DNA of 25,646 nt from NCBI GenBank assembly GCA_947474275.1, contig CANJHY010000057.1, forward strand, positions 1 to 25,646. Reading direction: 5' to 3'. Below the pieces are notes generated by a model that worked only from the letters and a program-made list of their open reading frames with translations, had not been told where the DNA came from and searched no databases. This document shows, piece after piece, positions 7,653-15,647 of this stretch. How positions within the stretch are numbered: the stretch's first letter is position 1; each line of letters starts with the position of its first letter. This stretch comes from PALSA-1004 sp947474275 (lineage in GTDB: Bacteria; Pseudomonadota; Gammaproteobacteria; Burkholderiales; SG8-41). The translations under genes were made by a program, and so were the position numbers.

Positions 7653-8615
7653 ATGAGAACCAGCGTATGGGCGGCCCTGCCATTGTTCACTGCCTGCGGC
7701 CTGTCGCAGGCGGCGGATTTTCCCACCAAGCCCGCGCGCATCGTGGTGCCGATAGGCGCCGGCAGCAGCATGGACATCGTGGGGCGCGTGCTGGCGCAGA
7801 AATTCACCGAGGTCTGGGGGCAGACGGTCATCGTCGACAACCGCGCCGGCGCGGGCGGCAATATCGGCGCCGACCTGGTGGCGAAATCGGCACCCGACGG
7901 CTACACGGTATTGTTTGCTTCGAGCTCGTTTGCAATCGCGCCAGCCTATTACCGCAAACTGCCATACGACGCGTTGCGCGATTTCGAACCCGTCACCCAA
8001 CTCTCGTCGCGCAACAACGCGGTGAGCGTAAGCCCGTCATCGCCGGTCAATTCGATTAAAGACCTGATCGCGCTCGCCAAGGCGAAGCCCGGAATATTGA
8101 CGTTCGGCTCGGGCGGCGGCAGCGGCAGTTCGGACCAGATGGCGGGCGAGTTGTTCAAGTTGCTCGCCGGCGTCGATATCGTGCACGTGCCGTACAAGAG
8201 CGGGCCGCAGGCGCTGAATGACCTGATCGGCGGCCAGATGTCGGTCTACTTCGGCGGCATCCCGGTGCAACTGCCGATGATCAAGGCCGGCAAGGTCAAG
8301 GCGCTGGCGACCAGCGGGCTCAAGCGCTCGGTGCAAATGCCCGACGTGCCGACGGTCATCGAAGCCGGGCTGCCGGGTTACGAAGTCGACGTGTGGTACG
8401 GATTGTTCGCGCCGCGCGGCACACCCAAGCCGGTGCTCGCAAAAATCGCCGCCGACGCCATCCGCATCATGCAGGCGCCTGACATGCGCGAACGCTGGAA
8501 TGCGGTCGGCGTGGAACCCGCGGGTACTCCGCCCGCCGAATTCAAGGCGCGCTATAACGAAGAACTCGCGAAGTGGGCGAAGGTGGTCACCAGCGCAAAA
8601 CTTGCGGCTGACTAG
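7653..8615 (+). CDS. Bug-family solute receptor, third of the tandem trio
   Basis: The 320-residue protein begins 39 bp after the previous gene with an excellent AAGGAGGAG ahead of the ATG. A short signal peptide ends LSQA-ADFPT. Bug blocks are KPARIVVPIGAGSSMD, DNRAGAGGNIGADLVAKSAP, DGYTVLF, FGSGGGSGSSDQ, HVPYKSGPQ and VPTVIEAGLPGYE. The ligand loop PIGAGSSMD lacks the double glycine, the most divergent of the three in this operon, so a different ligand is likely. Its own strong ribosome-binding site suggests efficient expression from the shared transcript. Periplasmic. Confidence 0.9.
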   Translation: MRTSVWAALPLFTACGLSQAADFPTKPARIVVPIGAGSSMDIVGRVLAQKFTEVWGQTVIVDNRAGAGGNIGADLVAKSAPDGYTVLFASSSFAIAPAYYRKLPYDALRDFEPVTQLSSRNNAVSVSPSSPVNSIKDLIALAKAKPGILTFGSGGGSGSSDQMAGELFKLLAGVDIVHVPYKSGPQALNDLIGGQMSVYFGGIPVQLPMIKAGKVKALATSGLKRSVQMPDVPTVIEAGLPGYEVDVWYGLFAPRGTPKPVLAKIAADAIRIMQAPDMRERWNAVGVEPAGTPPAEFKARYNEELAKWAKVVTSAKLAAD

Positions 8616-8646
8616 CGCGCAGTCAGATCCGCTCGCTGCGCCCGGT

Positions 8647-9210
8647 TCATCCAGTCAGCAGGCGATTTAAACCGAAGAGCAAGAGACCGACCAGTTCGCC
8701 TACCAGCGCGCCGTTGATCCGGATGTACTGCAGGTCTTTGCCGATATTGAGTTCGATCTGCTCCACCATGTGGCGGTCGTCCCATGCGCTTCCCTGGTCC
8801 GCAATGAACTTTCCGGCCTTCTCCCGGTTTCGTTCGACTGGCGCATGTCGCCATGCGCTCGGCGGTTTCGTTGAGCCACTGCATGATCTGCGGATCGGCG
8901 TTCAGTTTCCTTGCCGACATCCAGCACCGCGGAGTTGACCTGGGCCTTGATACTTGAGTCCGCGCTGGCGAGATCGCTCTTGAGCCAGTCCCGCAGTTGC
9001 GCCCACATTTCCTGCAGATATTCGCCAACTGCCGGGCTCGCGAGCAGCTGATCGCGGACCTGCCCGCCCTTCAACCGGTACAGCGGGTCGGTTTTGAGCT
9101 TGACGATGAGGTTGCGCACGAAGTCGTCGAACGAACGGCGGAACAGGGCAACCACCGCAAACCAGTCCGCCAGTGCGCCTATCATCGCCGCCTCGGCGAA
9201 CGCACGGCGG
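8647..9210 (-). pseudogene. DUF445 (YjiN-like) membrane-associated protein, broken remnant
   Basis: Minus-strand translation shows the DUF445 N-terminal hallmark FAEAAMIGALADWFAVVALF (about 9205-9140), then jumps straight to C-terminal family sequence (SFDDFVRNLIVKLKTDPLYR). Roughly 200 residues found in full-length relatives such as E. coli YjiN (about 426 residues) are missing, and so is the first membrane segment. The tail then needs two frame changes, near 8910 (KLNADPQIMQWLNETAERMA in the next frame) and near 8835-8855. It ends GKDLQYIRINGALVGELVGL plus a short hydrophobic end at TGA 8647-8649. An in-frame TAA lies just before the homology (about 9215). The function of the family is unknown. 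This copy cannot make the normal protein. Confidence 0.8.
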
Positions 9211-9212
9211 AG

Positions 9213-10640
9213 TTACAAGCGGCGGAGCGAGTGCGCTAATTCACGCGCGCTATGCCGTTCGAGGTCGAGCACGATATCGCGGATCTCCCGCGCGCGCGCT
9301 GGGGAGGTGACGAGCTCGGCGTTTTCCAGGAACTTGGCGCCGATCTCGTCGCCGCTCAGCGCACGCTCGCCGGCGCCGCGGTTGATCTTGTCCACGTGCC
9401 TGAACGTCTTGCCGTTTTTCAGCGTGATGACGGCGCCGCCGGAGAAATATTCGGGATAGAGCGATGCGGGGTCGGCGTCGTAAGTCACCCGCGCCGCGAG
9501 CGCGAGGATGGCGGGATCGGTGAGCGCTTCGTGTTCCAGTTCGGCGAAGCCGCAGCGCCCGCGCACGAGTGCCGCCGCCAGCGTGTAATAAACGCTGAAC
9601 TTCGCGATGTAATCGCTCGCCGGGTTGCGCCGCAGCTCCGGGTTTTCGCACACGCTGTGAAAGACCGCGGGATGCAGCAGTGCGCGGATTTCGGCGATGT
9701 CGTCGACCCTGAAATCATGCTGCCGCTTGAGCGCGAGCACCGAATCGATGCACGCGTGCAGCATGTGACACACCGGATACGGCTTGACCGCGACTTCTTC
9801 CGTGCGCCACGTCGTGCCGAGCCCGTCTACCAAAGCGTCGGGCTGCACCAGCGCAAGGTAAGTGCCTGCATGGCTGCGGAACAGCCCGTCCTGGCCTTCG
9901 TATATTTTTTGCGTGCCGATGAACCCGCTGCGCGCGAGACTCGCGGCGGTGATCGCGCCAGCGCCGGCCCAGCCGGGATGGAACCGCTTGTTCCAGGCGC
10001 CATCAGCGCGATGTTCGGCCAGCGCGGACGCGGTGCTGCCGGCGAGCCCTTGCGCGGATACGAGCTGCTCCGCGTTGAGCCGCATTAAATGACCCGCGCC
10101 GACCGCGCACCCCATGTGCCCGGCCACCCCGGTGGTGTGATAGCCCGCCTTCAGCAGGGCGCCATTGGTCGCGATGCCGACGCGAGTGGAGATTTCCACC
10201 GCGAGCAGATAGGCCGTGAGCAAATCGCTACCGCTGCGATCGAGAAATTCAGCGACGCCGAGCACGCACGGAAAAGCCGAGGAACTCGGATGCACGGGGC
10301 CGCCCGGATGCGTGTCGTCGTAGTCGAGACCGTGCGCGAGTATGCCGTTCATGATCACGGCGTCTTTCAGCGGCAGGGTGACGCCCATGCCCAGCACCGT
10401 CACCGATCCCCCTTCGGCCATGGCGGCAAGTCCGTTCAAAGCGCGCTGGGCGAATTCGAACTTGGTGGCTGCCAGCGCAGTGCCGACGACGTCGAGAATG
10501 TGAAAGCGGGCGAAATCGCGCAGCCGCTGCGGCAGCGCTGCGTAATCGACGTCCTGCGCAAATTCTGCGATCGTGCGCGAAAATGATTTCGCGGTTTGTG
10601 CCTTGGCGGGTTCGTTGTTGACGGCGAGTTCGAGTGTCAT
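9213..10640 (-). CDS. MmgE/PrpD family protein (2-methylcitrate dehydratase-like)
   Basis: The 475-residue protein matches the family length. Characteristic segments are HGLDYDDTHPGGPVHPSS (about residues 103-120), AGYHTTGVAGHMG, KIYEGQDGLF, and the PrpD signature VKPYPVCHMLHACIDS. Members are helix-rich cytoplasmic enzymes; known ones dehydrate 2-methylcitrate or decarboxylate cis-aconitate, while many Burkholderiales copies beside Bug receptors have unknown substrates. No prpB, prpC or acnD is nearby, so a role in propionate breakdown is not supported. The ATG has only a weak GAGG upstream. It is divergent from the copper ATPase gene, and the FNR palindrome lies in the shared gap. Its stop is next to the DUF445 remnant. 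Confidence 0.88.
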   Translation of the reverse strand: MTLELAVNNEPAKAQTAKSFSRTIAEFAQDVDYAALPQRLRDFARFHILDVVGTALAATKFEFAQRALNGLAAMAEGGSVTVLGMGVTLPLKDAVIMNGILAHGLDYDDTHPGGPVHPSSSAFPCVLGVAEFLDRSGSDLLTAYLLAVEISTRVGIATNGALLKAGYHTTGVAGHMGCAVGAGHLMRLNAEQLVSAQGLAGSTASALAEHRADGAWNKRFHPGWAGAGAITAASLARSGFIGTQKIYEGQDGLFRSHAGTYLALVQPDALVDGLGTTWRTEEVAVKPYPVCHMLHACIDSVLALKRQHDFRVDDIAEIRALLHPAVFHSVCENPELRRNPASDYIAKFSVYYTLAAALVRGRCGFAELEHEALTDPAILALAARVTYDADPASLYPEYFSGGAVITLKNGKTFRHVDKINRGAGERALSGDEIGAKFLENAELVTSPARAREIRDIVLDLERHSARELAHSLRRL

Positions 10641-10748
10641 GGGGGGCCGCGCCTCGTTGGCGCGTCTGGAGAACTAAAGCGCAGACTTTACACCAATCGC
10701 CTCCCCTTTCCGCTGTCGGCACAAAGGGCGCGCGACCGAGTCAATCGT

Positions 10749-10790
10749 TTGATCTGCATCAAGTCCGTAGCCGTCGGCCGCACCTACCAT
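10749..10790 (+). promoter_or_regulatory. FNR/ANR site and class II promoter of the copper ATPase gene
   Basis: TTGATCTGCATCAA (10749-10762) is a perfect match to the FNR/ANR consensus TTGAT-N4-ATCAA. A TACCAT sequence at 10785-10790 would be the -10 box if transcription starts near 10797. That places the FNR centre at -41.5, the standard class II activating position. Low-oxygen induction is expected of ccoI/fixI genes that supply copper to cbb3 oxidase. The site could also affect the divergent mmgE gene. Confidence 0.75.
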
Positions 10791-10826
10791 GCTTGCCAAT
10801 ATCCATAATTCCGAACGGGCAAGCCG

Positions 10827-11984
10827 GTGGCCACGATATCTGAAGCAAAAGGGCTTGGTGCGCAGTGTTATCACTGCGGCCTGCCGGTGCCGCGCGGACT
10901 GCAGCTTGCGGTTGCGATCGACGGCGCCGCGCGCGCGATGTGCTGCGCCGGTTGCCAGGCGGTCGCGCAGACCATAGCCGACAACGGCCTGACTTCCTAT
11001 TACCGGCACCGCAGTGCGTTGCCGCTGCGCGAGGACAGCTTGCCGCAGGAAGTGCGCGACCTGGTTGCTTACGATATTCCCGAAGTAGAAGGCGCAGCGG
11101 CGCGCGACCTCGGCGATCATGCGCGCGAAGCGTCGCTGATGCTGGAAGGCATCACGTGTGCTGCGTGTGTCTGGCTGATCGAGCAGCGCATTGCGGGGCT
11201 GCCGGGCGTGTCGGGCATCGAAATCAACTATGCAACCCACCGTGCGCTGGTGCGCTGGGACGCGCGCATCACGCGGCTGGGAGCCGTTCTCGAAGCGGTG
11301 GCGGCGCTCGGTTACCGCGCGTATCCGTACGACCGGAAGCGCGCCGAACAGGGGCGGCGCGGGGAGCGCGACCGCGCGCTGTGGCGGCTGTTCGTCGCCG
11401 GCTTCGGCATGATGCAGGTCATGATGTACCTGGTGCCCGTGTACGTGACGAACGGCGAAATGACGCCGGACATCGGGCAGCTGATGCGCGTCGCCAGCCT
11501 GATACTTACGTTGCCAGTGGTGTTGTATGCCGCGGCGCCGTTTTTCAGCGGCGCCTGGCGCGACCTGCGCGCGGGACGTGCCGGCATGGACGTGCCGGTT
11601 GCGCTGGGCATAGGCGCGGCTTTCGCCGCAAGCGTCGTTGCCACGTTAACCGGCAGCGGCGATGTCTATTTCGATTCGGTCACCATGTTTGTGTTCCTGC
11701 TGCTGGCTGCGCGCTTCTTTGAGATGACGGCGCGCATGAAGGCGGCGACGACGCAGGAAGAACTCGCGCGCCAGGTGCCGGCGGTTGCCAGTCGCCTGGT
11801 GGACTGGCCTCTGTCTGAGCAGACGGAAATGGTTGCCGCCGGCGGTTTGCGCAGTGGCGACCACGTGAAAGTGCGTCCCGGTGCGGCGGTGCCCGCCGAT
11901 GGCGTGGTCGTCACGGGCGAGAGCGAACTCGACGAGCGCCTGCTGACCGGCGAATCACGCCCGCGGCCCAAACGCGGCGGGGAT
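10827..11984 (+). pseudogene. Copper-transporting P1B-type ATPase (CcoI/FixI-like), 3' part deleted
   Basis: From the GTG at 10827 the protein shows a Cys-rich N-terminal metal-binding domain (C14-x2-C17 and CCAGC, 39-43), an HMA domain with CAAC (111-114), membrane helices between about 186 and 300, and the actuator domain ending in TGES (374-377). It then stops being an ATPase at about residue 386. The DKTGT phosphorylation site, the nucleotide-binding domain and the last helices with the CPC-type motif are all absent, so transport is impossible. The order of N-terminal domains fits CcoI/FixI, which loads copper for cbb3-type cytochrome oxidase, and the upstream FNR site agrees. The frame continues without a stop through foreign sequence into the exonuclease gene. 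Confidence 0.85.
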
Positions 11985-12288
11985 CGACGCCGCGCGGATT
12001 TTCGCCCTGGCGCATGGCGTAGCGGGCACCAATACCGCGCAGCGGCTGCACTACGCCGGCACGCGCATGAATCTCAGTGCGGACGAGATTTCGTCCGCCG
12101 TCGAAGGTTTCAATTTCATTCAGCAGCAGCGTTTGCGCCAGCAAGTCGCGGCACCACAGGGCGCAGGCGGCGGCGCCAACCGCGTCAACCCCGACGCGCT
12201 CAACGAGGTGGACCGCCGCATCCTCAAGGAAGCGTTGCGGCAGGCGCGCAAGCTGCAAAGCCGGCTCGCGCTCGACTACCATTTATGA
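11980..12288 (+). pseudogene. C-terminal end of a CBS/DUF294 putative nucleotidyltransferase
   Basis: In a frame shifted relative to the ATPase, the sequence reads GIDAARIFALAHGVAGTNTA, then RMNLSADEISSAVEGF and finally NEVDRRILKEALRQARKLQS before TGA at 12286-12288. This is the usual helical C-terminus of CBS-domain proteins with DUF294 nucleotidyltransferase-like domains, often found directly upstream of a DnaQ-like exonuclease gene. Everything N-terminal to it (cyclic-nucleotide-like, CBS and transferase domains, several hundred residues) is missing; the homology starts abruptly where ATPase homology ends. The stop overlaps the exonuclease start (ATGA), the ancestral arrangement of the pair. 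Confidence 0.7.
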
Positions 12289-12986
12289 ACCCGCTGGCCC
12301 GCTGGTTCCGGCGGCCGCCGCCGCTGGATAGAGGTCAGATGCAGGCGCTGGCAGATTGGCGCGCGCTGCCCGCGGCGGAATTGCGCGGACCATTGAGCGA
12401 AGCGCGTCTGGTGGTGGTCGATGTTGAAAGCAGCGGACTCGACGCGCGGCACGACCGCCTGATTTCGATCGGCGCGCTGGCCGTAGATCACGGCGCCATT
12501 CAGTTCGCGCAAAGCTTCGAAACCATACTGCGCCAGGACGCGCCGAGTACTACGGAAAACATACTGGTGCATCGCATCGGTGGCACCCGGCAGCGCGAAG
12601 GCAGCGAGCCATCCGATGCCCTGCTGTCGTTTTTGCGATTCGCCGGCAAGGACCCGCTGGTCGCGTTTCACGCCGATTTCGATCGCCTCATGATAGGCCG
12701 CGCGCTGGAGCAGACGCTCGGCACCGGTCTCCAGCAACCCTGGCTGGACCTTGCAGAACTCGCGCCGGCGTTGCTTGGCGCGCGCGCGCCCAATGCAAAA
12801 AATCTCGATGACTGGCTCGCGGTGTTCGGCATCGGCGTTTACGCGCGCCACGACGCGCTGGCGGACACGCTGGCGACCGCCCAATTACTGTTGATCGTGC
12901 TGGGGACCTGCGCGCGGCAAGGCGTGAGCACGGTGGCCGGCCTACGCGCTATCGGCCGCAACCGGCATTGGCTGCAGGGGCGTTGA
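12285..12986 (+). CDS. DnaQ-like 3'-5' exonuclease (DEDDh family)
   Basis: The 233-residue protein begins at an ATG overlapping the stop of the DUF294 remnant. All catalytic residues are visible: D46 and E48 (VVVDVESSG, ExoI), D131 or D133 in FHADFD (ExoII), and H189 with D194 (ARHDALADT, ExoIII), giving the DEDDh set of DNA polymerase III epsilon and related exonucleases. It has an N-terminal tail of about 40 residues (WFRRPPPLDR). It is probably a stand-alone proofreading or RNA/DNA-trimming nuclease in the cytoplasm. The ATPase frame also runs through this gene in phase, so a 719-residue fusion is formally encoded; the separate start is the safer reading. The original upstream promoter was probably lost with the deletion. 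Confidence 0.85.
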   Translation: MNPLARWFRRPPPLDRGQMQALADWRALPAAELRGPLSEARLVVVDVESSGLDARHDRLISIGALAVDHGAIQFAQSFETILRQDAPSTTENILVHRIGGTRQREGSEPSDALLSFLRFAGKDPLVAFHADFDRLMIGRALEQTLGTGLQQPWLDLAELAPALLGARAPNAKNLDDWLAVFGIGVYARHDALADTLATAQLLLIVLGTCARQGVSTVAGLRAIGRNRHWLQGR

Positions 12987-13127
12987 CTCTTGCGGCGGTG
13001 GAATGCAGGGATGATATATTGACAGGCATCCTCGGCGCGGCGGCGATCGTGGTGCCGCGGCGCAAGATTACGATGACGGGCTTGGATTTTTCTTTAGGTT
13101 AAGATTTTCATTCGGAGGTAGTGCAAC

Positions 13128-14105
13128 ATGACGACACGATTAATGGCGCCGCGCACGGCGCTTGTTTTTGGGGCATGCCTGATCGCTTCTTGTGCTTTCG
13201 CGCAAACTTATCCGAACAAGCCGATCCGGCTGATCGTGCCCTTCGCCGCAGGCGGCGGGTCGGATTTCGTCGGCCGCCTGATCGGCCAGAAGCTGACCGA
13301 CCAGATGGGGCAGACGGTGGTGGTGGACAATCGTCCGGGCGCTGCTTCGCTCGTCGGCACCCAAATCGCCGCGAATTCCGCGCCCGACGGCTACACGCTA
13401 TTGCTCGCGGATTCCGGCTTCACAATCAATATCGCGTTTTTCAAAGACCCGAAGTACGACGCCTTGAAAAGCTTCGATCCGGTGTCGGTGGTGGCCGAGG
13501 CGCCTTACATTCTGGTGGTGAATCCCGGCTTGCCGTACGCCACCAGCCTCAAGGATTTTGTCGCAGCAGCGAAGGCACAGCCCGGCAAGCTGACCATAGG
13601 CTCGGCCGGCAGCGGCAGCGGCACGCACATGACGGGCGAGCTTTTCCGTCTACGCGCCGGCATCAACATGATTCACGTGCCGTACAAGAGCGTCGGTCCC
13701 GCCATGTCCGACGTCGTCGCCGGCCAGATCCAGTCGACCATCTCGACGCCGGCAGTCTCGTTGCCGCTCGTCAAAGCCGGGCGTCTCAAGATACTCGCCG
13801 CAGCCGTGCCCAAGCGCAGCAAATCGCTGCCCGACGTGCCGACGTTTGCCGAAGGCGGCGTGCCCGACGTCAACGTCAGCAATTGGTACAGCATCATCAC
13901 GGTCGGCGGCACGCCGAAACCGGTGATCAAGCGTCTCAACGACGAAATCCAGAAAGCGCTCGCGTCGCCGGAAATGGCCGAGCGCCTGGCTGTGAGCGGG
14001 TTGGAGGCCGGCGGCAACACGCCCGAGCAGTTCCGCAAAAAGATCGAGGACGAGCTGACGCGCTGGGCGCGCGTGATCAAGGACGCGGAGATCAAGCAGG
14101 AGTAA
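13128..14105 (+). CDS. Bug-family solute receptor
   Basis: The 325-residue product has a signal peptide ending ASCAFA-Q and the family blocks KPIRLIVPFAAGGGSD, DNRPGAASLVGTQIA, APDGYTLLLA, GSAGSGSGTHMTGE, HVPYKSVGP and VPTFAEGGVPD. GGAGG lies nine bases before the ATG. It stands alone: the upstream gene is the exonuclease (142 bp away) and the downstream locus is the restriction-modification remnant. It is therefore an orphan receptor with its own promoter, which is not obvious; a TTGACA at 13019-13024 has no good -10 partner. Periplasmic, ligand unknown. Confidence 0.9.
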   Translation: MTTRLMAPRTALVFGACLIASCAFAQTYPNKPIRLIVPFAAGGGSDFVGRLIGQKLTDQMGQTVVVDNRPGAASLVGTQIAANSAPDGYTLLLADSGFTINIAFFKDPKYDALKSFDPVSVVAEAPYILVVNPGLPYATSLKDFVAAAKAQPGKLTIGSAGSGSGTHMTGELFRLRAGINMIHVPYKSVGPAMSDVVAGQIQSTISTPAVSLPLVKAGRLKILAAAVPKRSKSLPDVPTFAEGGVPDVNVSNWYSIITVGGTPKPVIKRLNDEIQKALASPEMAERLAVSGLEAGGNTPEQFRKKIEDELTRWARVIKDAEIKQE

Positions 14106-14474
14106 GCTTGAACTACTTGGCCCCATAGTTCACGCCCATGGCTCGGCGCGGCGGTAACCGCGCCTGCCAATGCGGCGATACACAGCATCATCGCATGATC
14201 TCTCCTCGCGGCGACTCTAACGGTCGCAGCGAGCAAAACGTAACGCGGCGCGTCTATCGCTATCTCCAAGCGGTGTGGCAGTCCTTCACGTCCCCGTGCT
14301 GCCGCCTGCTGGTTCGAATTTATGCCATCGCCATCCATCAAAGCACGTCTCAAAGAGCGGGCGATTCAGCAATGTCGCTAAGTCACAAGCAAACCGACGA
14401 CGACGCGAAAATAGTCAATAATAGTCACCAAAGAAGCCTGAAACAGCTTCAGGCCAAATACCAGGGACAACCTC
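14106..14474. other. 369-bp gene-free stretch before hsdM
   Basis: No convincing plus-strand gene is present. A perfect 7-bp hairpin GGCGCGG/CCGCGCC lies at 14145-14164 without a T-tract. On the minus strand, GAGGAGAG precedes a short hydrophobic start (MMLCIAALAGAVTAAP, from 14191) and, in another frame, an end reading GVNYGAK-stop (stop at 14113-14115), possibly the two ends of a deleted exported protein. The last 65 bp carry operator-like repeats described separately. Confidence 0.4.
14410..14454. promoter_or_regulatory. Operator-like repeats upstream of hsdM
   Basis: AATAGTCA occurs twice (14410-14417 and 14420-14427), spaced exactly 10 bp, about one helical turn. It is followed by the perfect inverted repeat GCCTGAA-acaga/c-TTCAGGC (arms 14436-14442 and 14448-14454). 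This ends 20 bp before the hsdM start. Restriction-modification operons are often controlled at such sites, but no controller protein gene is visible here. Confidence 0.3.
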
Positions 14475-15510
14475 ATGCAATGGATCGCCCCATCCGAGAA
14501 AGACACAGACAACGCTATTCTCGAAAAGCGCCTGTGGGACGCCGCCGACCAGTTCCGCGCAAACTCCGGACTCAAGTCCCAGGAATACTCAGCACCCGTC
14601 CTCGGTCTCATCTTTCTGCGTTTTGCCGAAGTCCGTTTTGCCGCCCAACGCACAAAGCTTGAAAAAGCCAGCGGATCGTCCAGGCGGGGCAGTCGAGTAG
14701 ATGAACCCGCCGCCTATCACGCCGAGGGCATTCTCTATCTGCCCGCCGAGGCGCGGTTCGATTACCTGCTGAACCGCCCGGAAGCCGAGAACATCGGCGC
14801 GAAGGTCAATGCGGCGATGCGCGATATCGAGAAGAACAACGCGCAACTGGCCGGTGTCCTTCCCAAGACCTACAACCTTTTCACCAGCACTCTCCTGAAG
14901 GAACTGCTCAAGAAGGTTTCCGAGATTCCCGCGGCGATGGACTACGACGCCTTCGGCCGCATCTACGAATACTTCCTCGGCGAGTTCGCCATGAGCGAGG
15001 GCCAGGGCGGTGGTGAGTTTTACACGCCCAGCAGTATCGTTCGCCTCCTCACCGAAATCATCGAGCCGTATCACGGGCGCATCCTCGACCCCGCGTGCGG
15101 GTCGGGCGGCATGTTCGTGCAGTCGGCCCGGTTTGTGGCGGAACACAAAAAGAACCCCGCCGCGGAACTCTCCATCCACGGCATCGAGAAAACCGACGAA
15201 ACCGGCCAAGCTCGAAGAAGTTTTTTCTCCCTCCCCTGCGAAGCGGGGGAGGGCCGGGGAGGGGGCAAAACCTGTCTATCGCGACGTTGCAGGCTTGTGC
15301 CGCGCCGCCACACTCAAAGAAATCGAAGCGCAAGGCTGGTCGCTCAACCCCGGCCGCTACGTGGGCGTGGCCGCCGGCGAAGCCGTGAGCGACGAGGATT
15401 TCAAGGAACAACTCGAAACGCTGAATGAAGAACTCGAAACCCTCAACGCCGCAGCACGGGAACTGGAAGCCACGATCGGCAGCAACGTCACCGAAATCCT
15501 GGAAGCATGA
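14475..15510 (+). pseudogene. hsdM: Type I restriction-modification DNA methyltransferase subunit, internally deleted
   Basis: Residues 1-244 are good HsdM: the N-terminal helical domain (LWDAADQFRANSGLKSQEYS), YEYFLGEFA, the target GGGEFYTP and the SAM-binding motif I DPACGSGGMF (205-214), ending HGIEKTDETG. At about 15205 the sequence shifts frame and jumps to the C-terminal part (AKLEEVF, then YRDVAGLCRAATLKEIEAQG, SLNPGRYVGV, LNEELETLNA) with stop TGA 15508-15510. The stretch of some 250 or more residues between them, including the catalytic NPPF motif, is gone, so methylation is impossible. A palindromic repeat is inserted between AKLEEVF and KPVYRDV. AGGGA precedes the ATG. Host-specificity subunit hsdS is not found. 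Confidence 0.88.
15226..15265. repeat. Palindromic repeat inserted inside hsdM (SPSPAKRGRAGEG type)
   Basis: The sequence CCCTCCCCTGCGAAGCGGGG and following GAGGGCCGGGGAGGG forms a hairpin and, in the hsdM C-terminal frame, translates SPSPAKRGRAGEG between AKLEEVF and AKPVYRDV. Such 'SPSPA..GR.GEG' palindromes are widespread dispersed repeats. It keeps the frame of the C-terminal fragment. Confidence 0.65.
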
Positions 15511-15647
15511 TGAACCAACCGGCAACACCCCGAGCTGCTCTGCTCCCTTCTCCCGCTGGGAGAAGGGCTGGGGATGAGGGTGCGCAGCATACGCGCGGCC
15601 TCGAAAAAACAATTGCCCGAAACGTCGCCGAGATTCTGGAAACATGA
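15507..15647 (+). other. 46-codon coupled mini-ORF ending in a second HsdM-like tail
   Basis: An ATG at 15507 overlaps the hsdM stop (ATGA), and its TGA at 15645-15647 overlaps the rhuM start (ATGA). The predicted peptide starts MMNQPATPRAALLPSPAGRR, where the middle is the translation of a palindrome, and ends LEKTIARNVAEILET. That ending closely resembles the true HsdM C-terminus in the preceding gene (LEATIGSNVTEILEA, 9 of 15 identical) but is clearly diverged from it. It is best read as the scar of a lost gene between two overlapping junctions. Whether a peptide is made is unknown; it would at least allow translational coupling from hsdM to rhuM. Confidence 0.5.
15545..15567. repeat. Perfect 10-bp-stem hairpin within a dispersed repeat
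   Basis: CCCTTCTCCC-GCT-GGGAGAAGGG is a perfect stem, continued by GCTGGGGATGAGGG, a well-known form of dispersed palindrome. It lies in the mini-ORF between hsdM and rhuM. It has no T-tract, so it is more likely an RNA-processing or stabilising hairpin than an intrinsic terminator. Confidence 0.6.

Noticed and set aside
9213..10640. Methylcitrate cycle gene prpD
   Set aside because: No prpB, prpC or acnD nearby; MmgE/PrpD copies next to Bug genes usually have other, unknown roles.
13019..13024. TTGACA before the Bug gene at 13128
   Set aside because: No acceptable -10 sequence at 16-18 bp.
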